From Sporosarcina sp. E16_8 (GTDB lineage Bacteria > Bacillota > Bacilli > Bacillales_A > Planococcaceae): DNA of 64,000 bases. Shown here piece after piece: positions 1 to 7,040 of the stretch (its first letter is position 1; each line of letters opens with the position of its first letter). The position numbers were made by a program, and so were the translations under genes. The stretch is from contig NZ_JADPRZ010000002.1 of the NCBI RefSeq assembly GCF_017347095.1, positions 248,001-312,000 on the forward strand. Direction: 5' to 3'. A model generated the notes under the pieces. It did not search any database. It saw only the letters and a list, made by a program, of their open reading frames with translations, and was not told the DNA's origin.

Positions 1-703
1 GGAAACCCATCTCCGCAAATTCATCTGCGCTATAATAAGGTGTTTTTCCAAACTCAGTCATGTTCGCAAGCAAAGGAACCGAAATCTCTTTGGCAAACAG
101 TCTGAATTCCTCTTCAGATTGAAGGGCTTCCGGAAAAATAGCATCCGCACCCGCTTCGACATATGCCTTCGCTCTATCAATCGCTTGCTCCAAGCCTTCA
201 ACCGCGCGCGCATCTGTTCTCGCAACAATTAGGAGTGTAGGTGCAACCTGTTTCAACACTATTATTTTCTGCACCATTTCTTCAGTAGAAACCAAGTTCT
301 TTCCATTCAAATGGCCACATTTCTTAGGTAATTGTTGGTCCTCTAGTTGTACTGCTGCGACATTAGCTTCTACCATTTCACGGGCTGTCCTTGCTACATT
401 CAATACACCGCCAAAACCTGTATCGATATCAACAAGCAGCGGTAAATCGGTAGCACGCACTATATCCCTTGCTCGCTCCGCAACTTCAGTTGACGTCACA
501 ATCCCTAAGTCTGGTAAACCACGACTAGCTGTATAGGCAGCCCCCGATAAATATAGTGCAGTAAATCCGGCATCCCGTGCAATAAGCCCTGCCATCGCAT
601 CATGCGCACCAGGGATTTGAACGATTCCTGGCGCATGCATGATTGAATGGAATTTCTTAGCTAATGTTTCTTGTGATGATTGTTGATCAACAATCCATGC
701 CAT
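1..703 (-). CDS. prpB: Methylisocitrate lyase, 3' part missing at window edge
   Basis: Splits 2-methylisocitrate into pyruvate and succinate, the last step of the methylcitrate cycle. The minus-strand frame is open from 703 to the left edge, about 234 of the roughly 300 codons expected, and has no stop. It shows 'PGAHDAMAG' near residue 28, 'LPLLVDIDTGFGG' (metal-binding Asp of the PEP-mutase/isocitrate-lyase superfamily) and the catalytic-loop motif 'KKCGHL'. The ATG at 703 is preferred because GGAGGAG lies about 9 nt upstream; the ATG at 709 is too close to it. It starts 18 nt after prpD, so it shares that transcript. The order prpC-prpD-prpB matches mmgD-mmgE-mmgF (yqiQ) of B. subtilis. 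Confidence 0.95.
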   Translation of the reverse strand, partial: MAWIVDQQSSQETLAKKFHSIMHAPGIVQIPGAHDAMAGLIARDAGFTALYLSGAAYTASRGLPDLGIVTSTEVAERARDIVRATDLPLLVDIDTGFGGVLNVARTAREMVEANVAAVQLEDQQLPKKCGHLNGKNLVSTEEMVQKIIVLKQVAPTLLIVARTDARAVEGLEQAIDRAKAYVEAGADAIFPEALQSEEEFRLFAKEISVPLLANMTEFGKTPYYSADEFAEMGF

Positions 704-721
704 TGTCATTCTCCTCCACTC

Positions 722-2158
722 TTAATGCAAAAATAAGTCGATAAATTCTTTGACGCTCATCTGCTCTAATTTACTTTGGCTAACACACGCCACTTCTATT
801 TTTATTCGCTTTTTTTCTGGGTAATGAGTCATCAGTGTAGCCGAAAATTTCTCGCGTATTTGAGGGATAGCTTCCTCTCTTCTAAAGCGATGACCAAGCG
901 GATACTCACTTACTACTTTTTCCGTTGTCGAGCCGTCTTTAAATGTAACTTGAACAGCATTGGCGATCGAGCGCTTGCTCGGATCGAGATAATCTTTACT
1001 ATACTGCTCGTCCTCTACGACAATCATTTTATTTCTTAATTGATCGATACGTGAGTCATTTGCCACGTCATCTTCATAATGATCTGCAACAACATCGCCA
1101 TATAGTAAACCAAGCGCCGTAATGTATTGGATACAATGGTCACGGTCAGCGGGATTGTTGAGCGGACCTACTTTATCGATAATACGAATAGCAGATTCAT
1201 GTGTCGTGATTGTAATTTTCTCAATATCATCAATACGCTCCTTTATCTCCTGATGCAGAATAATGGCACATTCCGCCGCTGTTTGCGCATGGAACTCGGC
1301 TGGATACGATACTTTAAATAGTATATTCTCCATTACATAAGAGTCAAAAGGACGTGCCAGTGTTAATTCCTTTTGATTGAATAAAACATCTTGGAATCCC
1401 CACTCCGGAGCGGATAGCGCTGTCGGATAACCCATTTCACCTGTCATCGCCATCATCGCCAGTCGTACACCCCTACTCGTTGCATCTCCTGCTGCCCAGG
1501 ACTTTCGTGAACCGGTATTAGGTGCTTGACGATACGTTCTAAGGCTTGCGCCATCAATCCAGGCATTTGTCAACGCATTATTTATTTCTGTACGTCCCCC
1601 GCCAAGCATTTTGGTGACGACCGCAGTTGTAGCAATTTTGACAAAATGAACATGGTCCAGTCCAACACGGTTCAAACTATTATCTAGTGCAAGTACGCCT
1701 TGAATTTCATGTGCTTTAATCATCATTTCCAATACATCACGTACAACAAGTGGGTTTTTCCCTTCCGAGAGACGCACACGGCTGAGATAATCCGCTGTAG
1801 CTAAAATGCCACCTAAATTATCGGACGGATGACCCCACTCAGCAGCTAACCATGTGTCATTATAGTCGAGCCATCGTATCATGCAGCCAATATTAAATGC
1901 GCCCTGGATGGGGTCCAGTACATACGATGTACCAGGTACACGACTGCCATTTGGAACAATAGTACCTGGTACTACAGGTCCTAGTAATTTCGTACACTCC
2001 GGAAAGCTTAATGCCAATATTCCACACCCGATTGTATCTATTAATACATTATGTGCTGTCTTATATGCTTCCTCGCTTGTAATTTCTTTATTTAAAACAT
2101 AGTCCGTAATTTCCTCTATCAACGTGTCCATTGTCATTTGTTCCTTCAATTTCAACAT
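722..2158 (-). CDS. prpD: 2-methylcitrate dehydratase (MmgE/PrpD family)
   Basis: Dehydrates 2-methylcitrate in the methylcitrate cycle, preparing it for rehydration to 2-methylisocitrate. The 478-residue protein has the family's usual length and begins with a helical N-terminal region followed by '[14 protein letters not shown]' near residue 100 and '[11 protein letters not shown]' near residue 290, both typical of MmgE/PrpD. The ATG at 2158 has GGAAGAG 4 nt upstream; two further Met codons lie within the first ten residues, so the start could be a few codons later. It sits between prpC and prpB on one strand with short gaps, which indicates one operon. The family assignment is firm; substrate is inferred from the neighbours. 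Confidence 0.93.
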   Translation of the reverse strand: MLKLKEQMTMDTLIEEITDYVLNKEITSEEAYKTAHNVLIDTIGCGILALSFPECTKLLGPVVPGTIVPNGSRVPGTSYVLDPIQGAFNIGCMIRWLDYNDTWLAAEWGHPSDNLGGILATADYLSRVRLSEGKNPLVVRDVLEMMIKAHEIQGVLALDNSLNRVGLDHVHFVKIATTAVVTKMLGGGRTEINNALTNAWIDGASLRTYRQAPNTGSRKSWAAGDATSRGVRLAMMAMTGEMGYPTALSAPEWGFQDVLFNQKELTLARPFDSYVMENILFKVSYPAEFHAQTAAECAIILHQEIKERIDDIEKITITTHESAIRIIDKVGPLNNPADRDHCIQYITALGLLYGDVVADHYEDDVANDSRIDQLRNKMIVVEDEQYSKDYLDPSKRSIANAVQVTFKDGSTTEKVVSEYPLGHRFRREEAIPQIREKFSATLMTHYPEKKRIKIEVACVSQSKLEQMSVKEFIDLFLH

Positions 2159-2240
2159 CTAACTCTTCCTTTCCTCTTTCAATTTGTTTAGAATAGAACT
2201 AAGTGATGCCTAATGTATCGCTATTGTGGTGAACGGCCAG

Positions 2241-3371
2241 TTACAACTCCCCAGTTGAATGATTGCTGTGTCGTTCGCCTATATAATGAACTCTTGGACG
2301 GTATAAACGATTATTTTCATGTTGTTCAATAACATGCGCACACAATCCTACTGTTCTAGAACCAAAAAAGATTGGTGTGTATAATGGGATTGGAATGCCC
2401 AGCATCCAATACACCGGTGCCGCGTAATAATCTAGATTTGGATAAAGTCCTTTCTCTCTTTCCATTATTGCTTCTCCCGCCTCACACATTCGGTAAAGGA
2501 GATCGTCACCCTTTAGCGCACATAACTCCATTAACGCATTCTTCATTACCAAAGCCCTTGGATCCATCTTCTTCATATAAACTCGATGACCAAACCCCAT
2601 AATTTTCTCTTTATCACGCAAACGCTTTTCTAATAACACTTCAAAAGCGTCAACAGAACCGGCCTCTAAAAGCATATTCATGACTGCTTCATTCGCTCCT
2701 CCATGTAAATAGCCCTTTAAAGAGGCAACCGCTCCTGTCAATGCACCATATAAATCCGAAAAAGTCGAGGCAATTACCCTTGCGGTGAAGGTGGAATTTG
2801 GCATTTCATGCTCGCTATAAAGTAGTAGTGACTGATCAAAAATAGATTCTTCCAACTCTGTCGGTTTCCTCCCCGTGATCATATAAAGGAAATTAGCACT
2901 GTATGACAATTCTTTCAACGGGAGGATTAGTTCCTCTTCCTGTAAAATATGAAAGCTGTTTGCAATTATGTCCGGAATTTTCCCAAGTAACTCGTAAGCT
3001 CTTTTTTTATTGATAGCTAGCGTATGCTGATTAATTTCCTTATCATAGCCTGCTAAAGCCGATATCCCAGTTCGCAATGCATCCATTGGATGTGTCTCTT
3101 TAGGCAATGCTTGCAAAACCTTTGTGACACCTTCTGGCACACCATGCTCTTTTTTTAGTTTATCTGACAAACCTTCTTTTTCAGTATCAGAAGGCAAGGT
3201 ATTTTCTATTAACAAGTGGACAATATCAAGATACCCTTTAGTTTTTGAGAGCTCGATTAAATCGTATCCTTTGATAATAATCTGCCCCAATTCCGTATCG
3301 AGCAGCGAAATGGATGTTTCAGTGGCAATCACGCCTTCAAGTCCTGGTAAAAATGTAAGTGTATTCGTCAT
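2241..3371 (-). CDS. prpC: 2-methylcitrate synthase / citrate synthase family
   Basis: Condenses propionyl-CoA with oxaloacetate to 2-methylcitrate. The 376-residue protein is a full-length type II-like short citrate synthase: 'KGYLHGGANEAVM' carries the first catalytic His, 'GFGHRVY' the second, and 'YPNLDYYAAPVY' the catalytic Asp. The ATG at 3371 is chosen because GGGGGA lies 8 nt upstream; a more distal ATG at 3386 overlaps that ribosome binding site. It is the first gene of prpC-prpD-prpB, so methylcitrate rather than citrate is the likely product, although sequence alone does not exclude dual use. Upstream lie a cre site, a terminator and a cobalamin riboswitch, all on the same strand. 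Confidence 0.93.
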   Translation of the reverse strand: MTNTLTFLPGLEGVIATETSISLLDTELGQIIIKGYDLIELSKTKGYLDIVHLLIENTLPSDTEKEGLSDKLKKEHGVPEGVTKVLQALPKETHPMDALRTGISALAGYDKEINQHTLAINKKRAYELLGKIPDIIANSFHILQEEELILPLKELSYSANFLYMITGRKPTELEESIFDQSLLLYSEHEMPNSTFTARVIASTFSDLYGALTGAVASLKGYLHGGANEAVMNMLLEAGSVDAFEVLLEKRLRDKEKIMGFGHRVYMKKMDPRALVMKNALMELCALKGDDLLYRMCEAGEAIMEREKGLYPNLDYYAAPVYWMLGIPIPLYTPIFFGSRTVGLCAHVIEQHENNRLYRPRVHYIGERHSNHSTGEL

Positions 3372-3411
3372 ACTATTTTCCCCCAATCTGAATGGTTATG
3401 ACTCCGAGATT

Positions 3412-3425
3412 TGTAAACGCTTTCA
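3412..3425 (-). promoter_or_regulatory. Candidate CcpA cre site
   Basis: Reads TGAAAGCGTTTACA on the minus strand, a full match to the cre consensus TGWNANCGNTNWCA. It lies about 40 nt before the prpC start, downstream of the riboswitch terminator. The homologous mmg operon of B. subtilis is under carbon catabolite repression, which makes CcpA control here plausible. From this position it would act as a roadblock or on a second, closer promoter. Confidence 0.75.
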
Positions 3426-3484
3426 ATTAACCTGAAATTATCCTATTTGTATCTATTCGCAGTGCTTCCCATTATTTCTGACCA

Positions 3485-3515
3485 TAAAAAAAACAACTTC
3501 ATAAGAGAAGTTGTT
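3485..3515 (-). terminator. Intrinsic terminator between riboswitch and prpC
   Basis: On the minus strand AACAACTTC and GAAGTTGTT form a perfect 9-bp stem around a 6-nt loop, followed by a run of eight T. It lies about 100 nt downstream of the cobalamin aptamer and about 115 nt before the prpC start, as expected for the expression platform of a transcription-attenuating riboswitch. A TGTTAA (3585-3590) can pair with TTAACA (3512-3517) in the terminator arm as a weak candidate antiterminator. Confidence 0.8.
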
Positions 3516-3612
3516 AAAGAGCGCCAGAATCCCAACTAAAAGAAAGCTGCCTGTTAAAAATAGGCATAGCTCATCCGCGCGTCCTTAACACCCCCTATCC
3601 TCGTAGGTCAAC

Positions 3613-3806
3613 ATGTGTTATAAAAAGAGGCAGGTCTCCTGGCTAATGATCATTGCTATTCGTACCTTCCCACTTTTTTTATAAAAAGCAGTGGTTTAAA
3701 CGAAATCGCTCCCATTTACAGTTGCGGGACAGCGTCGGATTCTCACCGAACTTCCCTTTTAAGCAGACAAATACATCAGTATTAATCTGCACCTATTTTT
3801 ACACAT
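3613..3806 (-). promoter_or_regulatory. Cobalamin (B12) riboswitch aptamer
   Basis: The minus strand holds the conserved B12-element blocks in order: AGGTGC near 3795, GGTGAGAATCCGACGCTGTC, CCGCAACTGTAA, and the B12 box AGCCAGGAGACCTGCC at 3629-3644. The ends pair as P1: ATGTG and TAAAAATAGG (5') with CCTCTTTTTA and CACAT (3'), one mismatch and one bulge. The only gene downstream on this strand is prpC. It probably lets transcription into the methylcitrate operon proceed only when B12 is scarce. The aptamer is firm; the control target is inferred from strand and order. Confidence 0.93.
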
Positions 3807-3831
3807 ATTCAATTATCGAAATATCTCTTTG

Positions 3832-3860
3832 ACTATAACACAAACTTTTAAATATTCCAA
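3832..3860 (-). promoter_or_regulatory. SigA-type promoter for riboswitch-prp transcript
   Basis: TTGGAA (3855-3860) and TATAGT (3832-3837) are separated by 17 bp on the minus strand, with a TG one base before the -10 (extended -10). The predicted start near 3825 leaves about 20 nt before P1 of the B12 aptamer. Confidence 0.6.
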
Positions 3861-4036
3861 TTCTTTATTCAAATCTAATTTCTATTGCTATAGAGAGGAA
3901 TTAAGTATACCTGCTTCAAGAATGCGTAAACAAGATTGGATAACCTTTTCATTTATTATCACTTGTCATTAATATTGCATAAATGGGGAACGAGTATTCA
4001 ATCCCCATTTATCCACACTAATGAATTAATAGAACC

Positions 4037-5299
4037 TTATATATCTCCTAAATCGACAATTCCCCCTGTCACGGCATCAACACATTCTGCCGCATCTAAT
4101 AAGCCACAAAGAATATACTTTCCTACGAATTCGTCATATACATAAGTCGGATCAAGCGTAATATAGGGTATCATTTTCTCAAACGCTTCTTCATGTGTTA
4201 CGACCGCTTTTGCGGCAGGGAGAAAGGCTTCAAAAATCTCAAACATGGAGCTGTTATCAAGATAATTCATCACCTTCATCGTTTCCGGATTCATGAAGAC
4301 AACTACTTTCCGATTAAAAATGGTTGGGTTTTCTTCATTTATTTCACAATGCGCTTCAATGAAATTCTCTTGACACTGAAGTTTGGACAGCTTCCACTTC
4401 CCTGATTCATCAGGATATTCAGCCCGTAGGACATCCCGAACAACTTTTTTACTGCGTTCAATTTGATCAGCCGACAACGTCAGTCTTTTATCTGCGTCGA
4501 CGTTGCCAAAAGCTTCTTCTACGCTTGCTTCGGAAACAATTGTGATTTCTTCACGATCAATTCTTTCTTCTAACGGCTTATTCCATTCGATTACTACATC
4601 TACTTTTACTTCTGAACGCTCATGCTCCATAAATGGAATGATTCGATTCCCATTCGCCGTTACATACACTTCTTCCATTGCATAGACCGGAACGAAACGT
4701 TTTTCAGTTTCGGATGGTAAATTTACTAGTTGAAGCTGTTTTTTTACGATTGGTTCAATTTCTTCAAGTGTCAACATGAATTTTGATCGCTCAACGAGAT
4801 CCTGAGACAGGTTCATTCCGTACGAATGGTAGGATGTCAGCTTACCAACATCATCAAAATCAACTTCAATCATACAGCTTGGTGAAAAGTAGATCCCATC
4901 TATATCTGATTCAAATTGAAAGCCATTTGCATTCGCTTGGGTTAGTTTGAAATCCTGTTTGTATACCAATCCAGTTTCCTCTTCAAGCCACGCAGCGACT
5001 TCATCAACGGTTTTACTGGGAAAATGCGTTTTTGTGGAAAATGATTCGCCTTGTACGAATGATACATTACAAAAGTGTTGCTTTTGAATAGCATATTCTA
5101 CAATCGTTGTTCCCGCGGGATTATAACCTTCTTCGATTAGTTCGTTTAACTCTTTAGGAAACCATTCCATAGTGAACATATAGTAAGCATCACCCATGGT
5201 ATCTCGATCTTTATATATCGAATGTCTTTCCAATCGGTATGCATCCAAGCCAAACTTTTCTTGCGCTTCATCGACAATCTTTTGTAGTCTTTTGTCCAT
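4037..5299 (-). CDS. YcdB/YcdC (PepSY-like) repeat protein, function unknown
   Basis: A 420-residue protein without signal peptide or membrane segment, so probably cytoplasmic. The C-terminal stretch 'LCGLLDAAECVDAVTGGIVDL' minus its ends resembles the PepSY/YcdB-type pattern (calculable ligand-binding strand followed by D-A-x-T-G), and an earlier segment 'ANGFQFESDIDGIYF' around residue 130 looks like a second repeat. It is acidic and contains many Val/Glu beta-type strands. The ATG at 5299 follows AAAAGGGTGAAGAC. It is monocistronic on the minus strand, with its own upstream hairpin region. I do not recognise a specific function. Confidence 0.55.
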   Translation of the reverse strand: MDKRLQKIVDEAQEKFGLDAYRLERHSIYKDRDTMGDAYYMFTMEWFPKELNELIEEGYNPAGTTIVEYAIQKQHFCNVSFVQGESFSTKTHFPSKTVDEVAAWLEEETGLVYKQDFKLTQANANGFQFESDIDGIYFSPSCMIEVDFDDVGKLTSYHSYGMNLSQDLVERSKFMLTLEEIEPIVKKQLQLVNLPSETEKRFVPVYAMEEVYVTANGNRIIPFMEHERSEVKVDVVIEWNKPLEERIDREEITIVSEASVEEAFGNVDADKRLTLSADQIERSKKVVRDVLRAEYPDESGKWKLSKLQCQENFIEAHCEINEENPTIFNRKVVVFMNPETMKVMNYLDNSSMFEIFEAFLPAAKAVVTHEEAFEKMIPYITLDPTYVYDEFVGKYILCGLLDAAECVDAVTGGIVDLGDI

Positions 5300-5324
5300 G
5301 TCTTCACCCTTTTCCTATGTCTTG

Positions 5325-5395
5325 TTGAAATAAAGAACTTCATTGAATTCGCTATGGTAATTCCGGGATTCCGCCTACCCTAAGTTCATATAGGT
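5325..5395 (+). repeat. Truncated copy of dispersed ~100-bp repeat
   Basis: The segment containing 'CATTGAATTCGCT' and 'GGGATTCCGCCTACCCTAAG' aligns with the left half of the fuller copy at 61601-61710 ('CATTGAATTCGCTGTGG', then 'GGATGCCTCCCGCCCTAAG'). It has lost the right half. It overlaps the 5' leader region of the gene at 4037-5299. Confidence 0.5.
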
Positions 5396-5420
5396 ATTCA
5401 TTTGTTTACTATAAATAGTC

Positions 5421-5456
5421 AAAAATAAAAGCTGAATGCACATGGCAGTCAGCTTT
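5421..5456 (-). terminator. Terminator after the GIY-YIG gene
   Basis: Minus strand AAAGCTGA / TCAGCTTT stem with a 13-nt loop, followed by TATTTTTG. It lies downstream of the gene at 5586-5960. Confidence 0.5.
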
Positions 5457-5514
5457 GTAGTTGCTTAGATAATGATTAGTTCCCACATTTTGAATAAGTG
5501 TTAATAAGGAGATC

Positions 5515-5576
5515 TCACGTCTAGACTCGAGCGCCTAGCCTTTCAGCGCTTATCGGGACTGAACAGGCGCATACAC
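5515..5576. repeat. GCGCC-type intergenic palindromic element
   Basis: A short GC-rich element with outer arms GAGCGCCT and AGGCGC and an inner AGCGCTT, in an otherwise AT-rich gap. It resembles the GCGCC/AGGCGC-ended intergenic repeats common in Bacillales. No second copy of this exact type is seen in the window. Confidence 0.4.
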
Positions 5577-5585
5577 TTTTGTTCA

Positions 5586-5960
5586 TTACTCAAAAAATAC
5601 TTTATCAAGGTTATATTTCGCACGTTGTGTATTAATGATATACGTTTCATATATTTCGCGTTCCATCGGGTCTTCGACAACGATAATAGCAATTTCATGT
5701 ACTTCGTTACGATGATTTTTGATTGGAGAGACCGTGTCTTCAAAATGCTTCTTGACACGTTGGCGGAGTTTACGGGCTTTCCCAGCAAACAATAATTCAT
5801 CTTTGTTGTTATAAAACAAAATGATACCGCCTTTATCACGCGGGATTTCATGTAAATCAATAAAACCATAAATCGGTTTTATCGGTGCAACATCGGCACC
5901 CATTTCTTGTTTGCGTTGTACAATCGTTACATCCGGATTTGGTATAGTAATTGTGATCAA
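5586..5960 (-). CDS. GIY-YIG-like nuclease domain protein
   Basis: A 124-residue single-domain protein. The block 'GGIILFYNNKDELLFAGKA' followed by 'RKLRQRVKKHF' around residues 43-73 matches the GIY-YIG fold as found at the N-terminus of UvrC ('GxYxxxxxxxxxLYVGKAxNLRxRV'), and a Glu in 'DPMEREIYETYIIN' fits the metal-binding Glu. The first motif is degenerate (GII for GIY and FAG for YIG), so activity is uncertain. The start is TTG at 5960 with GAGGA about 12 nt upstream. It is a stand-alone gene; UvrC-like repair proteins of this short kind are often annotated as excision-repair endonucleases, which is a family label rather than a proven role. Confidence 0.65.
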   Translation of the reverse strand: MITITIPNPDVTIVQRKQEMGADVAPIKPIYGFIDLHEIPRDKGGIILFYNNKDELLFAGKARKLRQRVKKHFEDTVSPIKNHRNEVHEIAIIVVEDPMEREIYETYIINTQRAKYNLDKVFFE

Positions 5961-6041
5961 TTAAACGTCACGTCCTCTTCTGTTATGAACTTAAATTCTA
6001 CCATAAAACGACCAAAAAAGCGAAGAATGGTGCCACTCAAG

Positions 6042-6878
6042 TCAGTTCAAGAATTTCTTTAATTTCCTTACCAATTGCTCTGTTTGTTCATTGTTCTTAA
6101 AATTCGACAACATCCCCGAAATAACAGGTTTTCGATAGTTAGTTATTGAAAGTTCTTGTTCAATAACTTCCAAACTGATTAACAGATCTTCGTCTGCTAT
6201 CTCCTTCTTTACTAACTTAATTTCATTCAATAATTCTTCAGTCGTAACTGACTGATTTCCCAGACACATTCCATTCCCCGCCAACAATTCTGTTGTTAGA
6301 AATGGTTTAGAAAGTCCGTTGACGATTGAATCAATCCGTTCTACTATATAATGCGCTAATCCCATATAATCTAAAGAGCCTTTATTAAAGACGATAATTT
6401 CAATATAGCCTTTAACGATCCCACCCAAAATAACAACAAGATCTGTCATATGCTCTTTTATGTCTTCTCCATACAAATTTAGTAGAAGGCTTTCCTGGGC
6501 TTCATACGTTTTTCTCCGCATGTCATTCATTAACCCTAACATGTCCTCATTGATTGGGTTTGTTTGTTCTCGCATTTGCATGAGAATAAAATCTGAATAA
6601 CGAGCAATCTCTTCAAACTGAATCACGAAAAATTGTTCGAATCTTTCCCTCGGCCCAATTTCCATTTGATAAATGCTACCTATCCGCTCAATCAGCTTCG
6701 AACTAAAGTACTCAAATATCGAAAATAGAAGGCTCTCCTTCGATTTAAATGAAAGATAAAAAGAACCTTTCGAAATACCACATGCATCTGTAATTTCTTG
6801 TACGGATGTTGCGTCAAATCCATTTTTCGCAAAAAGTTCAGATGCCTTTTCGATGATTAATATTTTTTTATCCGACAA
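6042..6878 (-). CDS. yerO: TetR/AcrR-family repressor, YerO-like
   Basis: DNA-binding regulator, 278 residues, divergent from the RND exporter swrC exactly as yerO is from swrC (yerP) in B. subtilis. The N-terminal helix-turn-helix reads 'LFAKNGFDATSVQEITDA' then 'GISKGSFYLSFKSKESLL' (residues 12-48), a canonical TetR HTH. The rest is a helical ligand-binding and dimerisation domain. It starts with TTG at 6878, with AAGGAGG 8 nt upstream. A perfect 14-bp palindrome between the two genes (6937-6950) is the obvious operator and sits in the swrC promoter, so it likely represses the pump and possibly itself. Confidence 0.85.
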   Translation of the reverse strand: MSDKKILIIEKASELFAKNGFDATSVQEITDACGISKGSFYLSFKSKESLLFSIFEYFSSKLIERIGSIYQMEIGPRERFEQFFVIQFEEIARYSDFILMQMREQTNPINEDMLGLMNDMRRKTYEAQESLLLNLYGEDIKEHMTDLVVILGGIVKGYIEIIVFNKGSLDYMGLAHYIVERIDSIVNGLSKPFLTTELLAGNGMCLGNQSVTTEELLNEIKLVKKEIADEDLLISLEVIEQELSITNYRKPVISGMLSNFKNNEQTEQLVRKLKKFLN

Positions 6879-6926
6879 ATCAAAACCTCCTTACTCATTG
6901 AAAATAACCCTATCAAACTTCTGTAT

Positions 6927-6956
6927 TTGACAGATGACTGACCGGTCAGTTATTAT
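6927..6956 (+). promoter_or_regulatory. swrC promoter with TetR operator in the spacer
   Basis: TTGACA (6927-6932) and TATTAT (6951-6956) are 18 bp apart. The spacer contains ACTGACCGGTCAGT (6937-6950), a perfect 14-bp palindrome of the type bound by TetR-family dimers, so bound repressor would block RNA polymerase. A second, imperfect dyad TGACTAGTTGGTCA is at 7001-7014, just before the ribosome binding site. A 12-nt direct repeat ATGATAAAGCAT occurs at 6955-6966 and 6987-6998 between the two dyads. Confidence 0.75.
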
Positions 6957-7040
6957 GATAAAGCATCGACTGACTCTTCATTTTCAATGATAAAGCATTA
7001 TGACTAGTTGGTCAAAGTAAAAATACTATTGGAGGTACAT

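Noticed and set aside
3430..3480. SigE-type promoter directly before the cre site
   Set aside because: A GATACAAAT resembles the SigE -10, but no matching -35 lies at the required spacing.
7008..7040. TTG start giving swrC an 11-residue extension
   Set aside because: It overlaps the second operator dyad and lacks a ribosome site, while ATG 7041 follows TTGGAGG.
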